A stretch of 64,000 nt of DNA from Topomyia yanbarensis (GCF_030247195.1 NC_080672.1:31193906-31257905), one strand, 5' to 3'. Positions 23,465 to 36,199 are shown, counted from the first letter of the stretch. Notes: generated by a model from the sequence alone, not told the origin. Made by a program: numbers and translations.

Positions 23465-24711
23465 GTGAAAGCTGTGTTAAGCGATTTGTACACTTTTTTG
23501 GAAATCGATGAAAAGTATTATAGCATTTATGGGCATTTCACCACTCGCGGTATTTTAGCTGTCACAATCAATATGACTGTTGAATACGTAAACAGGAAAT
23601 TCATCTATTGTAGAGCATATTTGCCTTGTAATGAATCATCACCTTCTGAGGATTTCAAAAGGGTTGTATTAAACTATGGCAGGCATGAGTTTCATCTCAT
23701 AATCGACAGTGATGCAAATAGTCATCACTAAATTTGAGGCTGTTCAGATATCAACTTGAGAGCAGAGATGTTATGCACCTCAGAGCAAATAAAGAGAAGA
23801 ATAACAAACGCTCTTTGCACTTTTCATGCGAACCACCGCTCTTCTCTTTTGCAATAAACCTCTTCACTCCGATGCGTGTTGCTCCCACACGTGTATTCTA
23901 CTCCATGGCTGCACGCCACAAAGAGTAGAAATAAAGAGGCTCTTTAGTGTGTATCTTGGTCCCACGCGCACGTAAGTAGAGAAGGCAACCAAAAAACATT
24001 TTCAAAACGTTCTTCCGATCAAACTTTATCTGAATTGTAGTTTGATTCGCTTTCCTACCTGCTTTCCGGTGAGGGGAGGCACAAAAAAGTGGCTCTTCAA
24101 GGTGACTCTTTGAACGAAATTGTGCAGCTCTTGGTGCACAGATCTTACTCTTTTTCGTTTTCATGTTTCTCTTTGTGCGGTCGTTCTGCACATTGCAGTG
24201 TTTTTGTGCTGTTCTATTTTTAATCGGTGTATTTTGCTCTTTGTGGCTCATTGTGTGAGCAAATAATAAGCCTGCTTGAGAGGCAGCGAATTGATGGAAT
24301 ATTTAAGTAGTGCAAAATCTGCATATATTCAATATAGGAAATCGCCCAATATTTGCACGAACTGATAGAGAAAGGTGTTAGATGTAACTATCTGCTCTAA
24401 CGGTATTACGTATGATTTCGAAAACTTGCTCGAAACAAACGCACTCGAACCGTCCCTATCTATTCATGAGTACGTCGTCTTTGATCATTTAAACGTCACG
24501 GTAGATATCGTAACATATCATAATCCCAAATCTACGAACTGTGACCACTACGAAGATGGCTTGGCGAGTAGGTTTGATGGGTATTTTCCAACAAGGGAAT
24601 TTACAAGTGACTTGAAAACGATGATAACGTTGATAAAACAAACTCACTCATAATAGAAGCATATCCAAAAGATTGTCCAATTCGAGCTATGCGTTCTTCT
24701 GTTGCAACCCC
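23465..24711 (+). pseudogene. LINE endonuclease relic, split by a MITE
   Basis: The upstream part contains FIYCRAYLPCNESSPSEDFK and LIIDSDANSHH near 23600-23730, then DINLRA at the MITE boundary. Downstream of the MITE the sequence continues RGSELMEYL, NLHIFNIGNRPIF (one frameshift), VLDVTICSN near 24378-24405, FDHLNV, and YPKDCPIRAMRSS near 24660-24695. This is an APE-type endonuclease of a non-LTR element. It is diverged from the copy at 4589-4837, with the catalytic Asp/Asn/His cluster partly changed. The right end is cut by the 9-bp repeat array. Confidence 0.75.
23763..24274. mobile_element. hAT-type MITE inserted in the LINE endonuclease relic
   Basis: The 512-bp element begins CAGAGATGTTATG and its right end inverted begins CAGGCTTATTATT. 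It is flanked by the perfect 8-bp duplication CTTGAGAG (23755-23762 and 24275-24282). CAGAG termini with 8-bp duplications are typical of hobo/Hermes-type hAT elements. The interior has many CTCTTTG/CAAAGAG words on both strands. There is no transposase. Confidence 0.82.
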
Positions 24712-25283
24712 ATGATTCATTTGATTTATATAATTCATTTGTTTCATTTGATTGATTTGATTCATTTGATTAATTTGATTCGATTAATTCGATTCATTTG
24801 ATTCATTTGATTCATTTGTTTCATTTGATTCATTTGATTCATTTGATTCATTTGATTCATTTGATTCATTTGATTCATTTGATTCATTTGATTCATTTGA
24901 TTCATTTGATTCATTTGATTCATTTGATTCATTTGATTCATTTGATTCATTTGATTCATTTGATTCATTTGATTCATTTGAATCATTTAATTCATTTGAT
25001 TCATTTGATTCATTTGATTCATTTGATTAATTTGATTCACTTGATTTATTTGATTCATTTGATTCATTTGATTCATTTGATTCTTTTGATTCTTTTGATT
25101 CATTTGATTCATTTGATTCATTTGATTCATTTGATTCATTTGATTCATTTGATTCATTTGATTCATTTGATTCATTTGATTCATTTGATTCATTTGATTC
25201 ATTTGATTCATTTGATTCATTTGATTCATTTGATTCATTTGATTCATTTGATTCATTCGATTCATTTGATTTATTTCCAACAT
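24712..25283. repeat. 9-bp minisatellite (ATTTGATTC)n
   Basis: About 60 near-perfect head-to-tail 9-bp units, with scattered variants (TTTGTTTCA, TTTGATTAA, TTTGATTCT) concentrated near the left end and around 25020-25095. Because 9 is a multiple of 3, both strands stay open as Ile-His-Leu or Met-Asn-Gln repeats, so the long frames here are artefacts of the array. Confidence 0.95.
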
Positions 25284-26160
25284 TCTGTTCATTTTTAAAA
25301 AAATTTTCATTTCATGATCAATCATTTCACTCATTAACTTTATTTAATTTGTTAGTTTTAGTCGATTTCATTTATTTTGTTAATTTTTATAACTATTTTC
25401 AAATATTACATAATTTCCCATTTAATGAGCTAATCTTATTTGATTTATGTAATGTGTTTATTTGTTTTATTTTAATCATTCTGTTCATTTTATGAATTTG
25501 AAAACCTTTTTTAAATTTTTCGCTCTATTTTTTTAATTGTGTTCGTTTCATTGATTTTTTATAATTTATTCAGTTTATTCGAGCATTTATTCGTGCAGGA
25601 CTAGAGACTGTTGTGTACTACTTCACATGAGCACTGCAAACTGATAAATGATCCAACAGTGATACATATGTGTAAAAAATGTCTCAGATCACTCTTAGGT
25701 GGATTAAATTGGTTTTAATAATAAGAAGGGGCTCACAAACTACCAAAATTTTTCCAAAGACATAATAAGGCTAAGTTGTTTAGTTTTAGCAAAATCTCAA
25801 ATTTCCAGCTAAAATTGCGTTCTGGTCTAGAGGTGTGCGCCGATGAAAAATAACAAATAACATAACGTTGGTGCGATTTCGACCGGCGGCGGCTTATCAG
25901 TGTAACGCCCTTCGCCAAAATTGGTGGCGATGCGGCAGTGTAATACTGCGTGGGATATTTTTTAATCTTTAAGGGGTAGTAAAAACGACTTTTTGCTCAA
26001 ACTTTGCCATGCTGGCTGTTGTATCTGCGTGTTTCAAACCTAAACCAAGGCCTGTTGACGTAGCGGTAACATCAGCTTTCAATATAACACAGTAATTTTC
26101 AACCGGGAATCGATTATATTTTAGTAAATTAAATGACTTTTGTTCTATACGACGGAGTTT
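25284..26160. other. AT-rich, with a repeat-end fragment
   Basis: Decayed TTCATTT-like words trail off from the array to about 25600. At 25688-25716 there is a scrap of the recurrent repeat end (TTAGGTGGATTAAATTGG). No gene recognised. Confidence 0.4.
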
Positions 26161-26167
26161 TCGTGAA

Positions 26168-26617
26168 GTGGAATATTTTCCGAAAATGGAGCTTAGACTA
26201 ACGGAAGTCTTTCTTCAGTACCATCACCTACGCAATGCAGTACTGATGTCATTTAACACGTTAGACCAAGCAGAAAGATTCGCTTTGCTGAACAATCTAA
26301 AACACGTTGTTAAAAGTTACATCGTAGGAATTAAGGTTCCTGCGTACATGAGAAATGACAATATGGAAGTAAGGTTACATGACCTATCACCGTGTACCCC
26401 TCCTAAGCTAATTGCAAAATGCTTGTCGCAATACGGGGAAGTAGAATCCGTTAGATGTGATACTTTAAGAAGACCTTTTTCCTCCAACTTGACTAAACAA
26501 CTCAGAACTCACGGAATCATTATTAAGCAAACCACGCTATGCACTCATAAGAGGCAAACTTCTACGGAAACTACTGTAATCAGAGATGACATCACGAACA
26601 ACTTACGGCCCCGTTAA
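26168..26617 (+). pseudogene. LINE ORF1 (gag-like, RRM-containing) fragment
   Basis: A 149-codon open frame with HHLRNAVLMSFNTLDQAERF followed by VRLHDLSPCTPPKLIAKCLS and QYGEVESVR. The arrangement resembles the RNA-recognition-like part of ORF1 proteins from mosquito non-LTR elements, which normally precedes CCHC zinc knuckles. The knuckles are absent here and the frame ends in unrelated text. Family assignment is from memory of similar proteins and is not certain. Confidence 0.45.
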
Positions 26618-27780
26618 GTTACCGCTATGAGCCATGTCAAATAAACGAAGTAAGACAAATCAGGACTTAAGTCTGGACGTTTTCTGAGTACTAGTTCACG
26701 AATATTTCATGATTTTGTGAATTATTTCTCGTGGTCAGTTGTGACATTATACTGGAAATCATGAATCAAATCACGAATGCATGAATATTAGTTTAAAATT
26801 TCATAAACTATGTACGGTAGGTCCTGACAATTATGCGAAGAATCGTGAATCAGTTCACGAATAGTTGAATAACATTTTATGATTTTGGGAACTATTTCTC
26901 GAACCCGAAGTGAACTATTATGCTGGGAATCATGAACCAGCTCAGGACTGCATAAGTAATATTTGATGATTGTGTGAACTATTTCTCCAACAGGGATATT
27001 GGATCCTGACTAATACACCGAAGACCCGTTTTTATCAGCCCCTTTGGTGTGTTTTTGGTTGACAAACTGGGAGCAATGACAAAACATATTTATTCATTCA
27101 CTTTAGTAAACCGAAGCTGATAAACTATACAACATAAGTCCGTAGACATAACCTTATAATTCTGGTTGGCTGACGAAATCGGGTCGAAAATTTGACAAAA
27201 TTGGGGGCTGATAAAAAACGGGCTTTCACTGTATATTAGGAATCATGAATTACGGGGATTGCATGGATTCATTGAACCCTCCGTCACTCGTGGGAATGGC
27301 TCTCCGAATGAGCAGCCGCTGGTGCTGAGAAAAGATTTCGCTAGAGTTTCTGAAGGTGTTGCACTAAATACAACGGAGCGAGTGCCGAAGGGTTAAAATA
27401 ACGCGTTTCGTGAAATAGTTCACGAGTCAACCTTTGGTTTTATGAATAGTGTTTATAAAGTTGTGTACTAGTTCACGTACATAAAATCGATTTGGTAATG
27501 ACATGGCGTAAACCATGACTAAAATTCACAAAACAAAAACAATTTTTTCCACTAATAAAGGCGGGCGCAGCTAAAGAGAAATTAAACATAATTATAAAGC
27601 TCATGATATTTGTTCATGATCGTGTTATCGTAATGTAAAAAAGCCATAGAATTCGTGGCACTTTATTCACAATTTTGGGAGAAAAAAAAAATCCGTCGCT
27701 ATGATTGAGATAACATAATTTATTTATGTATGTGTGTGCTATGATAAGGTTTAAAAGGCTAGCCTGTAGTGTTTTATCGC
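26618..27780. repeat. Degenerate repeat with TCATGATTTTGTGAA words
   Basis: Between about 26690 and 26990, loosely repeated units of about 150 bp contain variants of TTCACGAAT...TTTCATGATTTTGTGAACTATTTCTC. Similar words recur at 61170-61700 and 63725-63800. No gene seen in the rest. Confidence 0.45.
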
Positions 27781-27789
27781 TGTGTGGGA

Positions 27790-30700
27790 TTCACTTAGAT
27801 GCCTAACCATGAAAAAAACTCATAACTCTTCCTCATATCTGTGGGCCCAGCTTGGCCCCGACTGGGTGGAAAACACCGCCGGGAAGACTGCAGGCCAGAT
27901 ATTGTGACACCTGCTGCCACCGAAACTAAGCCAATCGATCTAAGCGTATTGTCAGTGCCTATCTATCGTGCAAGCTACTTCACAGGAAAAGTTCTGGTTG
28001 TATCTGTGCGTTTTTATCCCGCTTATTACCGACAGTGATATACAGCAGGTGCTGTCACGTTGCCTAAACTCGTCGGACCCTGCTGTCGTTGTTCGCTTGG
28101 TTCCCAAAGGAAAAGATATCACCAACCTGACATTTGTGTCCTACAAAGTTGGGCTTGATCCCGGTTTGAAGGATTAAGCATTGGATCCCGCGTCATGGCC
28201 TGCTGGAATGCGGTTCCGTGAATTCATTATGCTGCCAAAAAACTGACTCCCTCGGCCGGGTTAGCTGTTCCCTGCCTCGTTACTTCCACTGTCCCCGGAT
28301 GATGTGCACCAAGCGCGGTTGATGCAAACAACACGATTCGAGTGTATTATCAAAATACGGGAGGATTAGGAACAAAGGTCGACGATGTATATTTGGCTGT
28401 TATGGATGGAAATTATGACGTTTATGTTCTAACTGAAACCTGGTTGAATGATAAGATTAATTCTGTGCAGCTATTCGGCAATTCATTCACTGTGTACCGA
28501 GTTGATCGCAATACCACTAACAGTACCCGCTCACTTGGCGGTAGGGTTCTTGTGGCTGTTTCGAACAGTCTCGTCTTTTGTCCGATTGCGGAAGGAAGAT
28601 TCTCTTCCATTAAGAGTGTCTGAGTGAAACTTAGCAGAGCACCTAGAAACTGTTTGATTGGAGCTGCCTACATACCTCCGGAAAAGCAACAAGACTGTAA
28701 TATTGTGTAGTTTCATCTTGATGCCGTGGAATACGTCTGTTCTATCGCAGATTCGAGTGACGAATTGTTCCTGTTTGGAGATTTCAACCAGCCCGAGCTC
28801 ATTTGGATTCCATCTGGTCACGATTTTGCATTCCCCGACCCGAGAGCTTCGACCACCATTCCTGCGAGGACGAACGTGATTTAATGTGAATGTAAGCATG
28901 TGCATGACGAAAAGGGAAAAAATCTTTATTAATGGACCCCTCACCCTATGCTTTCTACCCACTTGGGCGTAAAGTGTTTCGCCTCCCCTGAATGCGGATC
29001 AACTGGAATGAGTTGCAACATTTTGCAAATGTCGACGATGTTGTAAGTCACTACAACTTTTTACTTCTGGAATGTGTTGCAGCCTCAGTCCCAAAATATC
29101 AACCTGCCAAGAAGTCATCATGGTCTAATGGAACTCTATGCAGACTAAAACGCTTGCGTAGTAAAGCACTTCGTGCTTTTACTAATCGACGATGTCCTTT
29201 ATCGAAGCGATTTTTTTCGCTCGCTAGTAACGATTACCGCAGTTATAACAAGTTTCTCTATAGACGTTACGTAAATCGAATACAACTGAATTTGCGTCGG
29301 AACCCCAAGGGATTCTGGTCGTTTGTTAACACTAAGAGGAAGGAAATTGGTCTCCCATCTGAAATGTTTCTCGACAACGATGCAGTTTTCTCTGCTGAAG
29401 ATAAGTGCAGCTGTTTTGATCGGCACTTTTCGAGCTTCTTCTCTCAAGATTCGGCATCGCTTGAGGTGATTGACAACGCTGTTCGAGACGTCCCTTCCGA
29501 CATTTTTAGCATGGATGTTTTCGTCATCGACGATGAAATGGTTCGTTCGGCTATCCAGAAGACAAAAGTGTCCTTCGATTCTGGTCCGAGTAGTATGCCT
29601 GCAGCTGTATTGAAAAAATGCTCGGACAAGCGTAACGTTGAAAATTACCGTGGAATTACTTCGCTTGGAGTTGATTCGAAACTGATTGAGTTACTGGTTA
29701 ACGAAACACTATTTGCTTCCTGCCGACACTATATTACTTCCCGGCCATTTTGTATGGATAATATGTGCAAAAAACTTCAAGTGGATGCGATATACACAGA
29801 TTTGAAATCCGCCTTTGACAAAGTGAACGATGTCCTGATTGCCAAACTGAAAAAAAAAAAACTTGGCTGCTCGACTAGGTTTTGTGAGTGGCTTCGATCG
29901 TATCTCGTTCATCGTCAAGTTGCTGTTTGTATTGGCACTGCTTAGTCTGATTACTTTTCGAACAGCTCTGTAGTTCCCCAAGGTAGTACACTCGGACCGC
30001 TGTCATTTTCCCTGCTTATTAATGACGTTGCTGGTATTTTAAATCCTGGTGGCAAACTATTTTTCGCTGACGATGTTAAACTATATTGCGTAATTCGTGA
30101 TCAGTCCGACTGCCTAGTACTGCAAGCCGTTCTGGATACTCCTAACGACTGGTGTGTGCGGAAGATGATGGTTTTGTGCATTCTCAAATGCAGTGTCATT
30201 AGCTTTCATCGCACTAGGAACACCATCCCTTTTGATTATAATATTTCTGGAAATCAGCTACAACGTGTTGACTGTATCAAATACCTTGGAGTAATACTGG
30301 ATTATAAGCTAACTTACCATCGTCACTTCTCTGCTACAATTGTCGATTGTAGGCCAATCGACAACTGGGATTCATGTTTAAGATATCCAACGAATTTCGT
30401 GATCCTTTGTGTTTTAAAGCTGTTCATTAGTGCTAGAATTTGGCAATGTCGTTCGGAATCCTTACCATGCGGTTTGTCAGGTACGCTCTGCGTTTCTTGT
30501 CATGGAGTCATCCGTAAAACCTGCCACCTTATGAAGACCGCTATCGTTTGTTAGGCTTGCACACTAGAGTGACAGGAAAAAATGACCCCTATCGGCCCAC
30601 CTCTGAGTAGATTCCTAGTCCCACCAGAGTACTTGCACCAAATTTGAAGCAAATCGGACAAGTCTAACTACCGGACCAACGTGCCTGAAGTTTGTATGGG

Positions 30701-32075
30701 ATTTTTCAACAACTTACATGGAGAAAACCCACCAGCTCGCATATTCGCCACTAGGTGGCACTGTATGCATCGTATTATCACTGTAAGTGGAAATAAGAAA
30801 GATAATTTAATTTTCTACAACTTTGTCGAAGACTGCTAGTAAATCCGGCTATGTTAAAAGAAGTTATTAAACTTTTAACAAAGTGATGTCTGAGTCAGTT
30901 TTGCATGGGGCCTAACAGTGCATGGTTGTGTATCAGTACTCGATTCACATGAACTAAACATTTTTGTGAAATAATCGTTAAGTTTAGCTCAACGGTATGT
31001 TCAGAAGAATTATAGTAAATAATACGAGTCATTCTTTGATTAGAAAATTTTAGTTCCATATGTTACCGCATAGAGGGCGCCAACACTAACTTTTCAAGGA
31101 AGAGAGATAGAAATCTTGTTTCTTCTACAAAGTTATAGAACAGGCATTTTTCAGTATTTCTTCCGAACATCTTGATACTCTATCTCTCTTCTATGAAAAG
31201 TTAGTGGTGGTGCCCTCTATGCGGTCACAGGTAGAACTAAAATTTTCTAACCAAAACGTAACTCGTATTATTTACTACAATTCTTGTGAGCATACTATTC
31301 AGCTAAATCTAACCCTTATTTCACAAAAATGTATAGTTCGCGGGACTCGATACACAACCATGCACTGCTAGGCCCTATGCAAAACTGACTCAGACATCAT
31401 TTCGTTAAAAGTTTAATAACTTCTTTTAACAAAGCCGAATTAACTAGCAGTCTTCGACAAAGTTGTGGACAATTAAATTATCTTTCTTATTTTTACTTAC
31501 AGTGATGATACGATGCATATAGTACCACCTAGCGACGAAAATACGAACTAGTGAGTTTTCTCCATGTAAATTGTTGAAAAATCCCATACAAACTTCAGGC
31601 ACGTTGGTCCGGTAGTTACACTTGTCCGATTTGCTTCAAATTTGGTGCAAGTACTCCTGGCGGGACTAGGAATCGACTCAGGGGTAGGCCGATTGAGTTT
31701 TCAAAAATTCGTCATTTTTCTGGGCAGTCTATTGCACACCCTTGCTGGAAGGAGAATGACATCGCATGCAGTCTCTGTGGCCAAAATACTGCTGGATGCA
31801 TACGATGTACCTGACCCACTAGCACAAATGCATTTCTATGCGCCATCTCGTACTCTTCGCCAAAGAGTTATGCGTATTCCTGAATTTAGACCAATTGACT
31901 ATGCTGCAAACAGTCCTGCCATTGGAATGGTTCGGAGGTTCAACGTGTTCTCCGAATTATTTGATTTTAACCTCACCACGTCTGGATTTAGAAGACGAAT
32001 TTAATCACATTAGGAAATTTCATTGAGACATTAAATGTTAGATGAATAAAATTTTAACAAATACAAATACAAATT
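27790..32075 (+). pseudogene. CR1-like LINE, internally deleted and split by a palindromic element
   Basis: The ORF1 C-terminal part lies at about 27968-28330 (VLSRCLNSSDPAVVVRLVPK, then SYKVGLDPGLKD). The endonuclease is at 28342-28860 (YYQNTGGLGTK, LTETWLND, GGRVLVAVSN). The pre-RT linker and RT are at 28992-29945, including ENYRGITSLG and VDAIYTDLKSAFDKVND. Two in-frame gaps remove RT text after AVLKKCSD and after ITSRPF. Past a stop, the RT continues with VVPQGSTLGPLSFSLLINDV and the catalytic LFFADDVKLY near 30055-30085, then NQLQRVDCIKYLGVILD. The C terminus resumes at 31740-32004. A tail of ACAAATACAAATACAAAT closes the element at about 32056-32075. Confidence 0.82.
30565..31731. mobile_element. 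1.17 kb palindromic hAT-type MITE
   Basis: The element starts TAGAGTGACAGG and its inverted right end starts TAGACTGCCCAG. It is flanked by the perfect 8-bp duplication TTGCACAC (30557-30564 and 31732-31739). The two arms are complementary for hundreds of bases. For example, ACCGGACCAACGTGCC near 30670 pairs with GGCACGTTGGTCCGGT near 31600, and CATCGTATTATCACTG near 30770 pairs with the segment near 31505. It has no ORF. A partial relative lies at 56420-56592. Confidence 0.88.
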
Positions 32076-33130
32076 ACCATTCAGATCTATTTTCTGTGAA
32101 CCAATTAGATCCCAGTTTTGTCGAGATCTAATCGGATAGTCTCCGGAAACGAACTTATCATACTCTGACTGAGAGTTCCCCGGCAGCTGAATTTCTCCCG
32201 ATACCGATACCCGTTCTCTTAAGCGGTGGTGGGATGTCCGTTTAATGAGCCAAATACCCCCAGCTGCGGACCTAGTCTACTCAAAGAGCGTATCGGTAGG
32301 TGCCGAGGTCTGTCGCTAATTTTCACAACAAGTAACTTACAAAATATTTTTGGAAGGATATCTCTTTCAAAAGGAACTCAGAGAATTCTTTTTAAAACAT
32401 TAGGTACATTTTTGACGAACATATAAAATTTTTCAATACATGAAATATTTCGGGGGATGTTTTGTCCCCCCGCTACTACGCCACTGCATGCTTTAGTGGT
32501 CTAAACACGTATCGTATCGTAATACATTCTTCCTAACTAGATATACCTCTTTCTGGTCCAGTTTCGAGAAATACCGGCTTTCTGTTTGGGCCTGACAGTA
32601 CGTCCGAAGAATCGTGTTCCCCAAACTTGTTCATGACTGATTTTACACTCGCCTGATGAGTCTCAAAGCGCTTCGTTAATTTTCGCAAAGGTAAACTCTT
32701 TTCACTTAGCCATGTGTCTAAAACATTAATTTTCGCTTCATTTTCATTTTGAATTGAAGAACTTAAACCGTACAAAAACGTAATGAAACGAAGAATGACA
32801 ATCAAACGCACGCCATGCTGCGATGAGCACATTTAAATGTCTCGAATGTCTCTAGATCTTTAGATCTTTGTATCTTTGAAAATACTTAATATTGCCCAAA
32901 TTAAAAAAAAACTAATTCGCATCCTCCACATTACCCATCTTTTCCAATTGAATCATCCCATCGAGCACTCGCAGCGATGCTGAGAAACAACTCATCTGTC
33001 ACTGATTAACAGAAAATCACTCATCCTCCCAAGCTCTGGGGTGATGCGACCGACCGACCGACCGACAGTGTAAAACTCTGGAAACATCCGCGCACTCTGG
33101 ACGCGTCCATTATTCTTATCGTGCATAATT
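32076..33130. other. Unclassified, with R1-like 3' scrap
   Basis: Near 32165-32225 the text GCTGAATTTCTCCCGATACC and neighbours match the 720-820 and 3190-3270 segments. A GACC run occurs at 33047-33066. No gene recognised. Confidence 0.4.
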
Positions 33131-34805
33131 AAAAACTTCTAACAAATCCTTTAAGTCCTCTTAGTCCTGCCCGGCTACCGTTGTTGGTAACTGGCCGACC
33201 GAAATGAGTGTGTATGAGCGTGGGTGTGAGTGGAAGGACAAGCAAATGTAAATGGATTCTTTAACAGCTTCTACCGGGGCATCGTAAAAGCTGGCACCGT
33301 ACTGGTCTCGCTCACCGACTGTCAACCATTTCAAAGCCCGGGTAACTTCGGTTACATTTTTTCCGGATAACTTTGGGTACGAACGGTAATCGGACCCCGG
33401 CAGCGAACTTTAGATTGAAAGAGTTTTTTCTTGGGAAAGCCTTCCAACTACCGTAATCCGTTCCCCAGTGTGCCATCCTTTCAGGGGTACCGACATAAAA
33501 TTCCGGAATATGTTGGTAGTGTGAAAATTGTATCGGTATAGGAGATTGCGGCAGAGACTTTTATTCCCGGTTTCCATTTGATGGTTTTGCCCAATAGTGA
33601 ATAATCACCGTTCGCCCTGTCGTTTAGAGTTTAATTACACCAAGTACATAAAAGCGCGTTCTGGAATTTGAGCTGGAGCTGAGAAAAAAACTGTGGAAAC
33701 GACGAAAGATTGCAGAGGAAATAGCAGTGAAAAATAATCGCTGCCGACGCGGAGTGGCAAAAAAAGTTTTAAAATTGTAGCGTTACTTGTCATCTGCGAA
33801 TTTGTCATCTATGTATAGATATGTTTCCAGTCGTTTCCAATGTGTACGGGTACGGACAACCGACAATTTGTGAGGGATTAAATATGCTTTATTCAATTGC
33901 AGTCTTAAGCTTCTATGATTTAGGGAAGATTCTAACTCGATCAACTAGTAATTTGAATCGTTACACAAAAGCGTACGTTATCGGATTATGTGGGAAGAGA
34001 TACCGAGAAAAGGCCATCAACAATTTGAAAGCATTTGGAGGGTTATTTGAATACTTAAGCGAGCTTGTTATTGGTATGAAAGGCTTTATTTTCGAAAACA
34101 TATGCTTCCACGAACCGCCCAGAATATGAAAACACCTGATTTAATTGAACAAAAACATGCACCATTCAATACGGATCCATTTTCATAGGCTCATTGATGA
34201 CGAACAAAAACATCGATTCAGCTTGCGTGCCCCATATATTTAGACGCTTAAAAAATAACCGATATCTAAAACATTGATTCATTCTCTGCATTTGAAACGA
34301 GAAATTTCACACAAAGAACCATTGAATACCACTGCAAACAAACTCTGTCCCGGCTAGCAGGACCCAGCTGAAACAAAACAATTCGCCTGCAAACAGGGCG
34401 GCCATGTACACAGTCAACCTCGTGACGGGAATTTCGAATTTTTGTCATTGCAAGGCCTGCTGTCCCGCGGTTGCTATCCCGACTAGTCGGCGCTATTTCA
34501 GACGTATGTCGACAAAGGACGTTCGATTCATTTATAATTAATAACATCGAAAATAATTATGCGAGAAATCAAAGCGCATATTATTTCACGCAGCAAAACC
34601 GCCATTTAATCGGATTCAGTTGAATTTAGCAAACGTGTCTTTGTTTGAACAGGTGCTGCCGGCCGGCCCGCGGTCCGGGCAGGGTTTGATTGGTGCGGGA
34701 CCGGTTTTGTGTTCTGTGGCTTCGGTTCTGGAATAATTTTCCCCCAATCGTTAAAAAGTGACGACCGATACTAATGGTTTATTTTGCCTTCTCCCATAAT
34801 TTCAG
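33131..34805. other. End of the 15.1 kb CUB-gene intron
   Basis: Mostly non-repetitive, with no coding motif. It ends in the acceptor of the exon at 34806. Confidence 0.5.
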
Positions 34806-35170
34806 CTTAATTTCGCCAAATTCAGCATCGGGAAATTTCTGCCCAGCATGGATGCGAGCGGAATGTTGAGTGGTGGCCAGCATGGTGGCCACTCGGACTA
34901 TCAACAGCAATATCAGCAGCATGAATCGTGCGCGGAGGGATTTATGACGATTCGGGAGCAAGGATTGCCCAACCTGGACGGAAAGTGGTGCGGAACGGCT
35001 TCCGGTTATACGATCTACTACAGTGAGACCCGATCGGTTAACGTGAGCGTATGGCTGGATCGGTTGCCGGGGTTCGGCGCCGGCGAAGCAGGTGGTTCCG
35101 GTGGTCCGGGGAGCGGACTGGAGTTTAGACTGATTTACAAGTTTCTTCGGCATAGTGATGCGAAGCTGAG
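34806..35170 (+). CDS. CUB-domain protein, internal exon (second half of CUB domain)
   Basis: The acceptor is TTTCAG at 34800-34805 and the donor is GTGAGT at 35171. The exon enters in phase 0, matching the exon at 19524-19702, and gives 121 codons plus two bases. The product begins LNFAKFSIGKF, continuing the CUB strand after GDIVQ. It contains the second cysteine pair (ESCAEGF and GKWCGTASG, 20 residues apart) and ends LEFRLIYKFLR, a typical last CUB strand. Two low-complexity loops are inserted: a Gly/His/Gln stretch near residues 18-38 and GAGEAGGSGGPGSG near residues 95-109. An N-V-S glycosylation site lies in the TRSVNVSVWL strand. The ATG at 34848 is an internal methionine, not the start. 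Confidence 0.88.
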
Positions 35171-36190
35171 GTGAGTTGGTGTGGTTGTTGTTCGTTGTTA
35201 AAGATTTTTTTCTTCTATGAAATGTCAATTAAATGGTGAACTTTTGCGCTTTACCATCAAAATACATACATGGTACTTCTTCAGGGGGATCAATTACATA
35301 GCTACAAATGTCACGGTTCATGACTTGACATTTACGAAAGTTTGCTTTCTTGGTCGTGATATTATTTTTTTTCCTTTCTTGCATATGACAGATAACACCA
35401 GTAGGCGTTCCAAGACATGGTACATTGCAGTCTGGAAAAGGTCACCGAAATCATACCTTTCTTACCTTATGAGGGCGACCTACATGATTGCCATATTTCG
35501 ATCTGTTTTTTTTTAAATCAGTATAGCTGAACTACTGATAATTTTCAGAAAATTTCTTAACTATTTAACTATTAGTAGGTAATCTACAGTAAAGAGTTTC
35601 CTATCAAATATTGGTTCAATTTAAACTTGACACATTTTAAAAGAGTATGTGTGTAGCATCATACCTAATGTCTGATTTCGATGTCGCAAGCCAGCTGGGA
35701 GTGTAGTCTACAATCGGGTCTTCAACGATGCAAAATTCCCAAACGGGATAATTTTAGAATAAGACCAATTTTTTTGGTGCATAAGGACACAAGACCTTGC
35801 ATAAAGTATGTTTTTTTGGTGATTCGGATTATCCTCGTCAGTAACTAACACCAACTTAATAGTAGTTAGATAAGTCCAAACCAGCACCAAATCAGCGCTA
35901 TGTAGACACTAAAATCCAAAAAGGAACACGTCTTGTGTGAACGCTAAACTACTGTCTGATACCTAAGGATGTCTCGATAGTCAGCACAGAGATTTTGTTT
36001 ACCGACGAGGAATGTAAATCGAAATCGTAGTTTGAACTATCTAACTAATATTAAGTTTGTGTTAGTTACTGCTGAGGAGAAACACAAAACACTAAAAAAC
36101 CATACTATCTATCAAATGAACTGAACTGTCAACTTACAAGAAGATGGTTACTCCAAACCGTGACGATAAGTACACAAATCGGTCAAAGAA
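35171..36190. other. Start of the 17.4 kb CUB-gene intron
   Basis: Donor GTGAGT at 35171, then AT-rich sequence without recognised repeats or genes. Confidence 0.5.
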
Positions 36191-36199
36191 TGATCACGG

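Noticed and set aside
24798..25334. Long open frames of Ile-His-Leu or Met-Asn-Gln repeats on both strands
   Set aside because: They are products of the 9-bp minisatellite, whose unit length keeps frames open. No start context or splice support.
34848..34850. ATG as a start codon for the second CUB exon
   Set aside because: The 14 codons upstream in frame continue the CUB strand (LNFAKFSIGKF) directly from a splice acceptor.
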